Part shown: piece after piece, positions 51,161 to 60,069 of the stretch
Numbering within the stretch: position 1 is the first letter of the stretch
Layout of the letters: the number at the start of each line of letters is the position of its first letter
NCBI RefSeq assembly: GCF_002954225.1
Contig: NZ_PPTH01000008.1
Coordinates: 1 to 64,000 of the forward strand
Source of the DNA: Arthrobacter ruber
GTDB lineage: Bacteria; Actinomycetota; Actinomycetes; Actinomycetales; Micrococcaceae
Direction of reading: 5' to 3'
Length of the DNA stretch: 64,000 bases
Made by a program: the position numbers and the translations under genes
Notes under the pieces: generated by a model
What the model was told of the DNA's origin: nothing
Databases searched by the model: none
The model's input: only the letters and a program-made list of their open reading frames with translations

Positions 51161-52534
51161 TCATACCGGGAGGTGGATAAGCTTCTTGTTCGCGAACTCC
51201 TCGAGGCCGTACTTACCAAGCTCTCGACCGACGCCCGAGCGCTTGACCCCGCCGAAGGGCAGGTCCGGGGCGGACTCGGTCACTTCGTTGACGAAGACCA
51301 TGCCCGACTCCAGTTGCGTGGCCACGCGGCGTGCTTGTTCCAGGTCGGCACTGAACACCGAACCCCCAAGCCCATAGGGTGAGGAGTTCGCCAGTTCGAC
51401 GGCGTGGTCAGCGTCCTTGACCTTGTAGACGACGGCGACAGGGCCGAAGATTTCTTCCGCATAGGCCCTCATGTCAGGTGTGACATTGGTGAGGACAGTA
51501 GCTTCCATGTAAGCCCCTGCGCCGTCGATGATGTGGCCCCCCGCTGCAAGCGTGGCTCCCTTGCTGACGGCGTCCTCAACGATTTCCATGACGTCCGTAC
51601 GTGCCTCGACGGAGGATAGCGGACCGAGCACGGTTGCGGGGTCCGCCGGGTCGGCAGGTGTAATGCCCGCCATGGCGTCGGAAAATGAGGTGAGGAAGTC
51701 GTCATGGACATCTTCGACCACAATAAAGCGCTTTGACGCGGTGCACGCCTGTCCGGCGTTCCCGACACGGCCGCTGACGGCTTTGGTCACGGTGCGCTGA
51801 AGGTCATGCCCGTCCAGCACGATAAACGGGTCCGATCCTCCCAGCTCAAGGACGACCTTCTTCAGGTGCCGGCCCGCGATTTCCGCGACTGCAGCACCAG
51901 CAGGCTCGGAACCTGTCAGCGATACACCCTCGACCGACGGAGCCGGAACCACCAGGGTCGAGACCTGCTTCCCGGATGCCAGCAGGTTGATGTAGACGTC
52001 CTTCGGGAATCCAGCGTCGTGAATAAGCCGCTCCTGGATCAGCGCGGCCTGCGGGACGTTGCTGGCGTGCTTGAGGAGGATCGTGTTGCCCAGCAACAGG
52101 TTGGGCGCCACCAGTCGGGCCACCTGGTAGAAGGGATAGTTCCACGGCATGATGCCCAGGATCGAGCCGGTGGACTGCAGCACGACCTCGGCCTGTCCAC
52201 CTAGTGACGACGTGAGCTTTTCGGGCTTGAGCAGTGTCTGGGCATTGTTGGCGTAGTAGCGGTAGATATCGCGGACAATCTGGATTTCGCCGCGCGCCTG
52301 ACGGATGGGCTTTCCCATCTCCTCCGTGATGATTCGGGCCAGTTCCTCCTCACCCTCCTGGTAGAGGTCGGCTAGCCGGTGCAACAGCGCGACGCGCTCC
52401 TCGAGCGGCGTTCGGTTCCACGAGCGGTACGCCGCAGCGGACCGGTCCACGGCGTCGAGTATCTGGGCATCGGTGAGGCTGATGAACTCCTGCACCGTCT
52501 CCCCGGTAGCTGGATTCACTGTTTTGTAAGGCAT
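51161..52534 (-). CDS. NAD(P)-dependent semialdehyde dehydrogenase (YneI/GabD2 type)
   Basis: 457 residues, the shorter GabD2/Sad length. MPWNYPFYQVARLVAPNLLLGNTILLKHASN, catalytic Glu in KKVVLELGGSDPFIVLDGHD and Cys in NAGQACTASKRFIV, C-terminal DLPFGGVKRSGVGRELG. Third aldehyde dehydrogenase of the window. Divergent from the APC permease operon, so it may share control with P450-based amine degradation and oxidise the aminoaldehyde or semialdehyde formed on ring opening. Convergent with the thiolase across a strong hairpin. Confidence 0.87.
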   Translation of the reverse strand: MPYKTVNPATGETVQEFISLTDAQILDAVDRSAAAYRSWNRTPLEERVALLHRLADLYQEGEEELARIITEEMGKPIRQARGEIQIVRDIYRYYANNAQTLLKPEKLTSSLGGQAEVVLQSTGSILGIMPWNYPFYQVARLVAPNLLLGNTILLKHASNVPQAALIQERLIHDAGFPKDVYINLLASGKQVSTLVVPAPSVEGVSLTGSEPAGAAVAEIAGRHLKKVVLELGGSDPFIVLDGHDLQRTVTKAVSGRVGNAGQACTASKRFIVVEDVHDDFLTSFSDAMAGITPADPADPATVLGPLSSVEARTDVMEIVEDAVSKGATLAAGGHIIDGAGAYMEATVLTNVTPDMRAYAEEIFGPVAVVYKVKDADHAVELANSSPYGLGGSVFSADLEQARRVATQLESGMVFVNEVTESAPDLPFGGVKRSGVGRELGKYGLEEFANKKLIHLPV

Positions 52535-52664
52535 CGGAGCTCTCCTCGTACATCAATGGGACGTGCTGATCAGGTAACCATGGGTGATCAGGGCTTCGGT
52601 CGCGGGGGCTAAAACTCGGGTAGTCAGTAGGAGTAGACAATGTGACGTAGCTGACACACAATGG

Positions 52665-52686
52665 AAACATAAAGTTTCTAATGTTT
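52665..52686. promoter_or_regulatory. Inverted repeat AAACAT-N10-ATGTTT, candidate operator of the divergent ALDH/APC promoters
   Basis: Perfect 6-bp arms and a 10-bp AT-rich spacer (containing a nested GAAAC/GTTTC pair), in the divergent region 131 bp upstream of the ALDH and about 170 bp upstream of the APC start. AT-richness unlike the flanks supports a regulatory role. The most likely protein is the GntR at 61713 or the PucR at 42228. Confidence 0.45.
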
Positions 52687-52857
52687 AGACCTGAGGCATC
52701 CAGAGTACGTCCACTGGTGGCCTTCAGGGAAGGCATCGGGAGGGTTTCGCAATGCGACTCTTCCCTTCGGCTCCATGAATCATTGCTCCACTTCCTCCTC
52801 TCCGGCCCCGTACCTGCCGGTCGCTGGCTCGGACTACTTCTACAGATGGAGACGCTT

Positions 52858-54354
52858 GTGTCAACGAGCGAGAACACCGATTCCCACCTCGTGGATCACA
52901 CCCACGACGCGGACGCAGCGCGCCTTGCAGCGCTGGGATACACCTACGACAAGCAGTTCAAGCGGGAGATGAGCTTCTGGGGCAACGTCTCTTTGGGCTT
53001 CACCTACCTCTCCCCAGTTGTAGGCATTTACACCCTCTTCGCCGCTTCCATGACTGCTGGCGGACCTCCAATGCTGTGGTCCCTGCTCATCGTCGGAGCA
53101 GGCCAGCTCCTCGTCGCCCTGGTTTTCGGCGAAATCGTCTCCAACTACCCCGTTGCCGGAGGCGTCTATCCCTGGTCCCGGCGCCTTTGGGGCAAGAAGT
53201 GGGCATGGATGAACGGGTGGGTCTACGCCGTCGCCCTGCTCGCGACCATCGCCGCAGTCGCCTACGGTGCCGGGCCCTTCCTCAGTGCGCTCCTGGGCTT
53301 TGAGTCCAGTGTCGCAACTACTGTCATCAGTGGACTCATCGTCTTGGCCATCGCGACCGGCATCAACCTGGCCGGGACCAAGGCCCTTAGCACTGTCGCC
53401 ATGGTCGGGCTCATTGCCGAGCTCGGCGGAGCCCTCGTCGTAGGCGTCCTGCTCCTGGTGTTCGCCCGCAAGAATGACCTTTCCGTCCTCTTCAACACCT
53501 TCGGAGCTGGCGAGGGCAACCACTACTTCTTCGCTTTCGCCGCCGCCGGACTCCTGGGCATTTTTCAGTACTACGGGTTCGAAGCCTGCGGTGATGTCGC
53601 TGAAGAAATCTCCGATCCAGGACGCCGCATCCCCAAAGCCATGCGCCTGACTATCTATATCGGCGGCTTCGCCGCCACCTTTGTGTGCCTGTCCCTGATC
53701 CTCGCCGTCCCCGACATCTCGGCCGTCATCAACGGTACGGACGTCGACCCCGTCGGGACGACCCTGCTGGGCGCCTTCGGCCCCTTGGGCTACAAACTGG
53801 TGTTGGCCGTCGTCCTCGTCTCCTTCGTCTCCTGCGTCATGAGCCTGCAGGCCGCAGCTTCTCGCCTCATCTACTCCATGAGTCGCGACAAGATGCTCCC
53901 TGGCCACCGCTTCCTCAGCCACTGGAACGACCGGCTCGATGTACCGCCGTTCGCCCTGCTCGTGGCAGGAGCCATTCCGGCCATCATCATCATCGGGTCG
54001 ATCGTTTCTGAGAACGCACTTGTAGCGATTGTCTCCTTTGCCTCCCTGGGCATTTACCTCGGATTCCAGATGGTCGTCCTGGCTGCCCTGCGAGCACGGC
54101 TCAAAGGCTGGAAGCCATCGGGCCCCTTCACGCTGGGGGGTTGGGGTATCGGGGTGAACATCCTCGCCCTGTTGTGGGGCCTGATTGGTATCGCCAACAT
54201 CGCCTGGCCCCGATACCCGGAACTGCCGTGGTTCGAGAACTGGCTCACCATCCTTTCCGCCATCGTCGTGGTGGCTTTCGGGCTGCTTTACATGGCGCTG
54301 CGGCGGCCGCACGACAACAGCCCCGCACCCCACGGCGACGCCTGCCACGCCTAG
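52858..54354 (+). CDS. APC-superfamily amino acid/amine permease
   Basis: About 498 residues from GTG at 52858, six bases after GGAGA; the ATG 12 bases earlier would put the ribosome-binding site inside the gene. About 12 hydrophobic segments with GFTYLSPVVGIYTLFAAS, the APC consensus GEIVSNYPVAGGVYPWSRRLWG, YYGFEACGDVAEEISDPGRRIPKAM and ALLVAGAIPAIIIIGS. Belongs to the APC branch that carries GABA, polyamines and other amines. First gene of the P450 operon: it would import the amine substrate. Confidence 0.87.
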   Translation: MSTSENTDSHLVDHTHDADAARLAALGYTYDKQFKREMSFWGNVSLGFTYLSPVVGIYTLFAASMTAGGPPMLWSLLIVGAGQLLVALVFGEIVSNYPVAGGVYPWSRRLWGKKWAWMNGWVYAVALLATIAAVAYGAGPFLSALLGFESSVATTVISGLIVLAIATGINLAGTKALSTVAMVGLIAELGGALVVGVLLLVFARKNDLSVLFNTFGAGEGNHYFFAFAAAGLLGIFQYYGFEACGDVAEEISDPGRRIPKAMRLTIYIGGFAATFVCLSLILAVPDISAVINGTDVDPVGTTLLGAFGPLGYKLVLAVVLVSFVSCVMSLQAAASRLIYSMSRDKMLPGHRFLSHWNDRLDVPPFALLVAGAIPAIIIIGSIVSENALVAIVSFASLGIYLGFQMVVLAALRARLKGWKPSGPFTLGGWGIGVNILALLWGLIGIANIAWPRYPELPWFENWLTILSAIVVVAFGLLYMALRRPHDNSPAPHGDACHA

Positions 54355-54398
54355 CTGCCGGCACCTCACATGATCGACAACCACCGGAAGGACCTCTC

Positions 54399-55595
54399 AT
54401 GACGACCACCGTCGAAGCTCCCTACTTCAACATCTCCGATCCCGCCTTCGCGATGCACTCCGAAGCGGTCCGCAACGCACGCGAACGCAGCTGGTACGCC
54501 AGGACCAACTACGGCATCGCCGTTCTGCAGTACGAGGACGTTTCCAAACTGCTCAAGAGCCCCAAGCTCCGGCAAGGATCGGCCCGCTGGCCCGAGCACA
54601 ACGGCGTCCACTCCGGCATCTTCTACGACTGGTGGACCAAGAACCTTCTGGTCCTCGAGGGCGAGGACCACCACCGCATCCGCCGGCTGTTGAATCCCGC
54701 CTTTTCCCCGAAGATGATCGCGTCCTTGGTGCCCCGTTTCCAGGCCCTGGCCAACGAACTCGTGGACGCGTTCATCGACAAGGGCCGCTGCGAATTCGTC
54801 CAGGACTTCGCGGAGCCCTACGCCACCCGAGTGCTGACCATCCTGCTCGGCATCGACGAGAACGAATGGCCGAAAATTGCGCAGCTCGCATCAACCATCG
54901 GCCTTGCCCTGGGTGTCACCCTCAAGCAGGACCTGTGGAAGGTGGAAGCCGCCGTCGAGGAGCTCTACGCCTACGCAGAAGACCTCATTAAGGACCGGCA
55001 CCAGAACCCGGGAGACGACTTTGTGTCCAAACTGGTTCTGGCCAATCGTGACGGCGACCGGCTTTCAGATCCCGAGCTGCGCAACGCTCTCGTCCTGCTG
55101 ATTTTCGGAGGCATGGACACCACCCGTAATCAGCTCGGACTCGCTATGCAGTCCTTCATGCACCACCCGGACCAGTGGGAATTGCTGGCGCAGCGCCCCG
55201 AACTGGGCGGCAAAGCCGTCGAAGAGGTCATGCGCATCAACCCCACCGTCACGTGGGTCACCAGGGAGGCCGTCGAGGACTTTGAACACAAGGGCCTGAC
55301 CATCGAGGCCGGTACGACCGTGCACCTGTTTACCCAGGTTGCGGGAACGGACCCCCGGGCCTTTCCCGAACCGCAGATGGACCTTCTCGGAGAGCACGCC
55401 GCGCACTACGGGTTCGGCGGCGGCGTCCACCACTGCCTCGGCCACTTTGTGGCACGAGCCGACATGAGCGAAGCGCTGCCACTGCTGGCAGCGCGCATGT
55501 CCAACCCCCGCATCGCAGGCGACGACGAGTGGATGCCGGATTCCGGTAACACCGGACCGGTCCGGCTGCCCATCACCTTCGACAAGCGGTCCTGA
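54399..55595 (+). CDS. Cytochrome P450, candidate cyclic-amine monooxygenase (CYP151-like)
   Basis: 398 residues from ATG at 54399 with GGAAGGA eight bases ahead. I-helix oxygen-binding motif LLIFGGMDTTRNQLG, K-helix ExxR in VEEVMRI, and heme loop YGFGGGVHHCLGHF with ligand Cys346. The length and the neighbours (CxxHxxC ferredoxin, ferredoxin reductase and glutamine-synthetase-like ligase) match the mycobacterial pip/mor P450s, CYP151, that hydroxylate piperidine, pyrrolidine and morpholine and so open the ring. No membrane anchor; soluble class I system. P450 membership is certain, substrate inferred. Confidence 0.85.
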   Translation: MTTTVEAPYFNISDPAFAMHSEAVRNARERSWYARTNYGIAVLQYEDVSKLLKSPKLRQGSARWPEHNGVHSGIFYDWWTKNLLVLEGEDHHRIRRLLNPAFSPKMIASLVPRFQALANELVDAFIDKGRCEFVQDFAEPYATRVLTILLGIDENEWPKIAQLASTIGLALGVTLKQDLWKVEAAVEELYAYAEDLIKDRHQNPGDDFVSKLVLANRDGDRLSDPELRNALVLLIFGGMDTTRNQLGLAMQSFMHHPDQWELLAQRPELGGKAVEEVMRINPTVTWVTREAVEDFEHKGLTIEAGTTVHLFTQVAGTDPRAFPEPQMDLLGEHAAHYGFGGGVHHCLGHFVARADMSEALPLLAARMSNPRIAGDDEWMPDSGNTGPVRLPITFDKRS

Positions 55596-55676
55596 TTCCG
55601 TTCGACGTTACACACCACCTTCACCCCAGCGCATCGCTGACCGCCCCGCCAGGCACTTTGGAAAGGATCAAGAACC

Positions 55677-55868
55677 ATGAAAGTACATGTCGACCGCAAG
55701 TTGTGCGACAACCACGGCCAGTGCGCTATCGCCGCACCGGATGTCTTCCGCATGAACGACGACGGTGTCCTCGAATACGACGAGAACATCACCGACGACC
55801 AGGTTGATGAGGTCGAAGAAGCTATCGATGTCTGCCCGGTGCAGGCCATCCTGCTGGCCTCCGACTGA
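55677..55868 (+). CDS. 3Fe-4S-type ferredoxin with CxxHxxC motif
   Basis: 63 residues. Iron-sulfur ligands in CDNHGQC (Cys10, Cys16, with His13 in place of the second cysteine) and Cys53-Pro in DVCPVQAI, a three-cysteine 3Fe-4S pattern with His at the variable position. Electron donor between the downstream reductase and the upstream P450. GAAAGGATC precedes the ATG. This His variant is common in mycobacterial P450 ferredoxins, often tuned to a partner P450. Confidence 0.9.
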   Translation: MKVHVDRKLCDNHGQCAIAAPDVFRMNDDGVLEYDENITDDQVDEVEEAIDVCPVQAILLASD

Positions 55869-55905
55869 TCCAACCACCAACCCTTAATCCTCGAAGGAAT
55901 TCCTC

Positions 55906-57135
55906 ATGGTGAACACCACAGAACGGCGCATCGTCGTCGTCGGAGCTTCGCTGGGCGGCTTGCGGGCAGCTGAACAGCTTCGTGCGGCTGGCTGGGATGG
56001 CGAGATCGAGGTCATCGGGGATGAGCCCTACGCACCCTACAACCGCCCTCCCCTGTCAAAGGAGCTCCTTGCCAACCCGGGTCTCTCAGCCGATGAAGCT
56101 CTCGCGAAGGTTGCCTTCCGACGGAAGAAGCAGACTGAGGATGTCACCTTCCGTCTCGGCTCCGCCGTGGTCTCCTCGAACCTTCAGGAACGGGTCCTGC
56201 GCCTTGCTGACGGCACCCAAGTAACCTTCGACGGTCTCGTCATCGCCAGTGGACTGCGCGCACGCCGGCTGACTGCACCCGGACCCATGGGGGGCAGGCA
56301 CGTCATTCGAACCCTTGATGACAGCTTGGCCTTGCATTCCGAGCTGAAACCCGGCACCCAGGTCGTTGTCATCGGCGCCGGCTTCATCGGCTGCGAAGCC
56401 GCCGCCACCGCTTTGGAACTGGGCTGCGATGTCACCCTGGTCGAGGGCGGCAAAGGACCCATGCACCGACCTCTCGGCTCCGATGTTGCCGAGGCTTTCC
56501 GCCGCCGATTGGTAAGGCGCGGTATCACGTGCCTGGCTGATCGCCATGTCGAGAAATTCGAGGCCTGTGACACCGATTCCACCAGAGTAGGCGCTGTCGT
56601 CCTGGCTTCAGGTGAGCGCCTACCTACGGAGGTGGTCATAGAGGCAGTCGGTTCCGTGCCCAACGTCGAATGGCTCGAAGGCAATGACCTGAACCTCACT
56701 GACGGCGTGCTCTGTGATGAATGGCTTCGCCCGGTGGGAACCAGCAATGTAGTCGCCGTCGGAGACATCGCCCGATTCCCGGATCTACGGCTACGCCAGA
56801 CACCGCGCAGAATCGAACATTGGGCCACTCCCGGAGACACCGCCAAGACAGCCGCACGTACCCTCACCGCCGATCTTGCCGGCGCGTCCCTCCCTGATCC
56901 GTGCGACGCACTACCGAACTTCTGGTCGGACCAATTCGGCCTACGCATCTCCGGACTCGGCAGCCCCGCTCTGGCCGATGAACTCGCCGTCATGGAAGGC
57001 ACCCTGGACGACATCGACGCCGGGATCGCGGTCGGTTACTGGCGCGACAGCGTCCTCGTCGGCGTTGTTGTTGCGGGCCTGCCAGCGCAGCGGCTACTGC
57101 AGTACCGCACCCAACTGACTGCTGCCGCGGTCTAA
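55906..57135 (+). CDS. FAD-dependent ferredoxin reductase
   Basis: 409 residues. FAD motif VVGASLGGLRAAEQLRAAGWDGEIEVIGDEPYAPYNRPPLSKELL, NADH motif VIGAGFIGCEAAATALELGCDVTLVE and the second FAD motif VAVGDIARF with PRRIEHW, typical of the putidaredoxin reductase family with its C-terminal domain. Reduces the ferredoxin with NADH for the P450. Directly follows the ferredoxin; GAAGGAA before the ATG. Confidence 0.93.
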   Translation: MVNTTERRIVVVGASLGGLRAAEQLRAAGWDGEIEVIGDEPYAPYNRPPLSKELLANPGLSADEALAKVAFRRKKQTEDVTFRLGSAVVSSNLQERVLRLADGTQVTFDGLVIASGLRARRLTAPGPMGGRHVIRTLDDSLALHSELKPGTQVVVIGAGFIGCEAAATALELGCDVTLVEGGKGPMHRPLGSDVAEAFRRRLVRRGITCLADRHVEKFEACDTDSTRVGAVVLASGERLPTEVVIEAVGSVPNVEWLEGNDLNLTDGVLCDEWLRPVGTSNVVAVGDIARFPDLRLRQTPRRIEHWATPGDTAKTAARTLTADLAGASLPDPCDALPNFWSDQFGLRISGLGSPALADELAVMEGTLDDIDAGIAVGYWRDSVLVGVVVAGLPAQRLLQYRTQLTAAAV

Positions 57136-57167
57136 GCACTTCACATTTCCCTAGAAAGAAGAAACCA

Positions 57168-58601
57168 ATGACGCTCACACCGACCAAAGACGTAACGGAC
57201 ATGTACAAGGCCCTGTCAGAGCTCATGCTCGATAACACCGCCCTCGACCGCCACATCCAGGCCAACCTGCAGCCCGACGTTATTGCCGAGATGCGCAGCA
57301 AAATTGAGGCAGCCGGCGTCGAATACATCTACTACATGCTCCCGACCCTTGGAGCCAGGAACATTGCGAAGATGGTGCCTGCCAACCACTTCGCCCGCAA
57401 CCTCGAAAAAGGCATCGCCTTCCACCGCACCGCGCTGGCCGACCTGCAAACCTCCCGTCTTGGCCACCTCATTGGGGGCGGCATTGAAGCCAAGGAGTTC
57501 GTCGGTATCCCAGAACCGGAAACCTTCACCGTCCTTCCCTGGGACACCAAGGTCGCCCGGATATTCTGCACCGCCTACGAGCCCACACACCTTCCGGAGG
57601 TCGGCGGCCGGCCCCTCGCACTGGACTCGCGGCACCTTCTGCGCATCATGCACGCGGCCTTCAAGCAGGTACACGGCCTCGAGGCACGCTCAGGTACCGA
57701 ACCGGAGATGACATGGGAAGGCGAAGGGCTGGACGTGAAGACCAGGCCCGGCGGATCACCGGCCTACCAGGTCGAGAACCTCGAACGAATGCGCCCGATC
57801 TACCAGCGCCTGGTCACCTACGCCAAAGCCATGGGCCTGGACATGATCGAGGGAGACTACGAGGACGGCGGCCAGCTCGAACTGAACTGGATGTACGACA
57901 ACGTCGAACTCACCGCCGACCGGCTCGTCACCTACCGGCAGATTTGCAAGCAGGTTGCCCGAGAGTTCGGAGTGACAGCATCCTTCATGCCGAAACCCGC
58001 CATCGGCACCATGGGTAACGGGTGTCACCATAACCTCAGCCTCTGGGACGGTGACACCAACGTGCTCGTCAACGAGGGCGTGGACGAACTACACATGAGC
58101 GATATCGGCCGGCACGCTATCGGCGGCATCCTCAAGCATGCCTCGGGCGCAATGCTGATCATGGCTTCGACCGTCAACTCATACAAGCGCTTCTGGGACA
58201 TCGGGCAATTCGCACCCTCCACCATTGACTGGGGCCTCGATTCCCGTGCCGCGCTCATCCGCATCTCCGCCAACGGTCGCATGGAGTTCCGCGTGCCCGA
58301 CGCAATGGTCAACCCCTACCTCTCCCATGCAGTGCTGCTCGCGGCCATGTCCGAAGGAATCCTGAAGCAGATCGATCCGGGCAACCCTGCCGGGGACGGA
58401 CTTCCGACACTGGATCACGGAATCCTGCCCCGGACCCTTGGTGAAGCCATCCAGGCGTTCAAGGACGACAAGCTCGTCCACGACGCGATGCCTGAGAAAA
58501 TGAAGGACGTTCTCATCGAACTCAAGGAAGACGAATGGGCCCGCTACTGCGGGGCCGTCACCGACTGGGACCACGACATGTACTGGGAGTCCATCCCGTG
58601 A
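57168..58601 (+). CDS. Glutamine-synthetase-like gamma-glutamyl ligase (PipC/GS-like)
   Basis: 477 residues. Retains the GS catalytic motifs in altered form: EPEMTW, GDYEDGGQLELNW (metal and glutamate ligands), GTMGNGCHHNLSLWD replacing the usual GSGMHVHQSLW, NSYKRFWDIGQFAPSTIDWGLDSRAALIR, and RMEFRVPDAMVNPYL (flap/arginine). Together these mark a divergent family that ligates glutamate to an amine, as for PuuA, IpuC and the PipC of mycobacterial piperidine clusters. Directly after the P450 trio. The start overlaps nothing but it ends in a GTGA with the next gene. Amine substrate unknown. Confidence 0.82.
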   Translation: MTLTPTKDVTDMYKALSELMLDNTALDRHIQANLQPDVIAEMRSKIEAAGVEYIYYMLPTLGARNIAKMVPANHFARNLEKGIAFHRTALADLQTSRLGHLIGGGIEAKEFVGIPEPETFTVLPWDTKVARIFCTAYEPTHLPEVGGRPLALDSRHLLRIMHAAFKQVHGLEARSGTEPEMTWEGEGLDVKTRPGGSPAYQVENLERMRPIYQRLVTYAKAMGLDMIEGDYEDGGQLELNWMYDNVELTADRLVTYRQICKQVAREFGVTASFMPKPAIGTMGNGCHHNLSLWDGDTNVLVNEGVDELHMSDIGRHAIGGILKHASGAMLIMASTVNSYKRFWDIGQFAPSTIDWGLDSRAALIRISANGRMEFRVPDAMVNPYLSHAVLLAAMSEGILKQIDPGNPAGDGLPTLDHGILPRTLGEAIQAFKDDKLVHDAMPEKMKDVLIELKEDEWARYCGAVTDWDHDMYWESIP

Positions 58602-59314
58602 CCGGAGTACTACGACTCGCCTGCATCGACTCCGAAGCAGCCCCGCTCTTCGACGCGAGCAAGGACGGCAAGACACGCACCGGATACGAACCGGAAGCCG
58701 CAGCGCTGGTTGCCCGCCAGCTGGGTTACACCCTCGAATGGGTGTTCACCGATTGGGACGATATGATTCCCGCCGTGCAGCAGGGCCGCGCTGACGCCGT
58801 GTGGTGTGGGCAAGGAATCATCCCGTCCCGACAGGAACAGCTGAACTTCACTCGCCCCTACGCCGTCTTCAACGAGACAGTTCTTGTGCGCGCAGGTGAT
58901 CCTGCGAGAAAGCCAGAAGATCTCGCTGGCTACCGGATCGCAGCCATCGCCGGAAGCGCAAACATGCGACTGGCGGACACTTTCGATGGTGGCATCACCA
59001 TTCCGTTCGGCAGCTCCGCTGACGTATTCGGGGACATGATTGCGGCGCTGCGGAAGGGCACAGTTGATGCCATGGTCGACGACGATGTCGTCACCGTTCC
59101 GCTAGGCGACGACCCGGATTTCGACATTGCTTTCACGGCCCAGACCGAGAACCCCTGGGGGATCGGCATCGCCAAGCACAACCAGGAACTGCTGCAAACC
59201 GTGGACACAGCACTCGGTGAGGTCATCGCCGACGGGCGACTTGAACCGATTTGGAACAAGTGGATGCCTGACCTGCCCTTCCCTCCCGCACTGTTGAAAG
59301 GCACACGCTCATGA
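58598..59314 (+). CDS. Signal-less amino-acid-type substrate-binding protein, probably cytosolic
   Basis: 238 residues from GTG at 58598 (GTGA overlap with the GS stop). Type II SBP_bac_3 pattern: GVLRLACIDSEAAPLFD, TGYEPEAAALVARQLGYTLEWVFTDWDDMIPAVQQGRADAVWCG, FTRPYAVFNETVLVR, and WNKWMPD near the end. The N-terminus has no signal peptide or lipobox and begins directly with the first beta strand. There is no cognate permease or ATPase nearby. Unusual: it may bind the amine or its glutamyl derivative inside the cell, as a sensor or a scavenger. Function inferred. Confidence 0.78.
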   Translation: MTGVLRLACIDSEAAPLFDASKDGKTRTGYEPEAAALVARQLGYTLEWVFTDWDDMIPAVQQGRADAVWCGQGIIPSRQEQLNFTRPYAVFNETVLVRAGDPARKPEDLAGYRIAAIAGSANMRLADTFDGGITIPFGSSADVFGDMIAALRKGTVDAMVDDDVVTVPLGDDPDFDIAFTAQTENPWGIGIAKHNQELLQTVDTALGEVIADGRLEPIWNKWMPDLPFPPALLKGTRS

Positions 59315-60069
59315 CCCAGGGCACAGCACGCACCCCGCTCATCGGAGTTACCGGAATGTGGTCGAACTCGGTGCATGGCCTGCGTTTTGACGGGCTCGCC
59401 GCCGCCATCGAGGTCCTGCGCTCCATCGTGCGCGCCGGAGGAGAGCCCGTCATCCTTTTCCCCGGATCAGAAACAAACCCCAATGAACGGTACGACGCCC
59501 TCGACGGTGTCGTCGTACCCGGCGGTGCGGACGTCGACCCGACCCGCTACGGAGCCCAGGCCGATGCGACAACCAGGGTGACCGACCATCCGGGGCAGGA
59601 CGAGGCAGACCTTACGGTCATTCGGGGTTGCATCGAGCGCAAGATTCCTCTCCTGCTCATCTGCCGGGGTATGCAACTGCTCAACGTGGACCGAGGCGGC
59701 AGTATGACCCAGCACATACCGACGTCGCCGATCAACCACGTCGACAGCACGCACCTCGTCGACGTCGCCCCGCACTCCAACCTAAGCCGGGCCCTGCACG
59801 GGCAGGATCCCATGGTTTCCTCCTACCATCATCAGGGGGTCGATCGACTCGGGAAGGACCTGGTCGTCGTCGGTCGCGCCGAAGATCACATCGTCGAAGC
59901 GTTAGAAATCCCGGGCGTACCCATGATCGCCATCCAATGGCATCCGGAGGACAATGCCGTAAGCAGCCCCACGGATCACGCGCTCTTCCAGTGGGTCGTT
60001 AATGCAGCGCGAGACCATCACGCGGTCAAGAACGAACGCCGGCCGGCACATCAGGAAGTGAGCGCATGA
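59311..60069 (+). CDS. Gamma-glutamyl hydrolase of the PuuD/GATase1 family, copy 1
   Basis: 252 residues. Class I glutamine amidotransferase-like peptidase C26 pattern: LDGVVVPGGADVDPTRYG, nucleophile Cys in LLICRGMQLLNVDRGG, SSYHHQGVDRLG, and His-Glu in AIQWHPED. Hydrolyses gamma-glutamyl amides such as gamma-glutamyl-GABA. ATGA overlap with the SBP and with copy 2. In aniline degradation the GS-like TdnQ is paired with a GATase-like TdnT; here two such enzymes follow the GS-like ligase. Confidence 0.88.
   Translation: MTQGTARTPLIGVTGMWSNSVHGLRFDGLAAAIEVLRSIVRAGGEPVILFPGSETNPNERYDALDGVVVPGGADVDPTRYGAQADATTRVTDHPGQDEADLTVIRGCIERKIPLLLICRGMQLLNVDRGGSMTQHIPTSPINHVDSTHLVDVAPHSNLSRALHGQDPMVSSYHHQGVDRLGKDLVVVGRAEDHIVEALEIPGVPMIAIQWHPEDNAVSSPTDHALFQWVVNAARDHHAVKNERRPAHQEVSA

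Noticed and set aside
52861-54384. 507-codon frame on the minus strand across the APC permease
   Set aside because: Antisense shadow of a GC-rich membrane protein; Asp/Glu/Gly-rich with no domain, while the plus-strand gene has a clear APC pattern.
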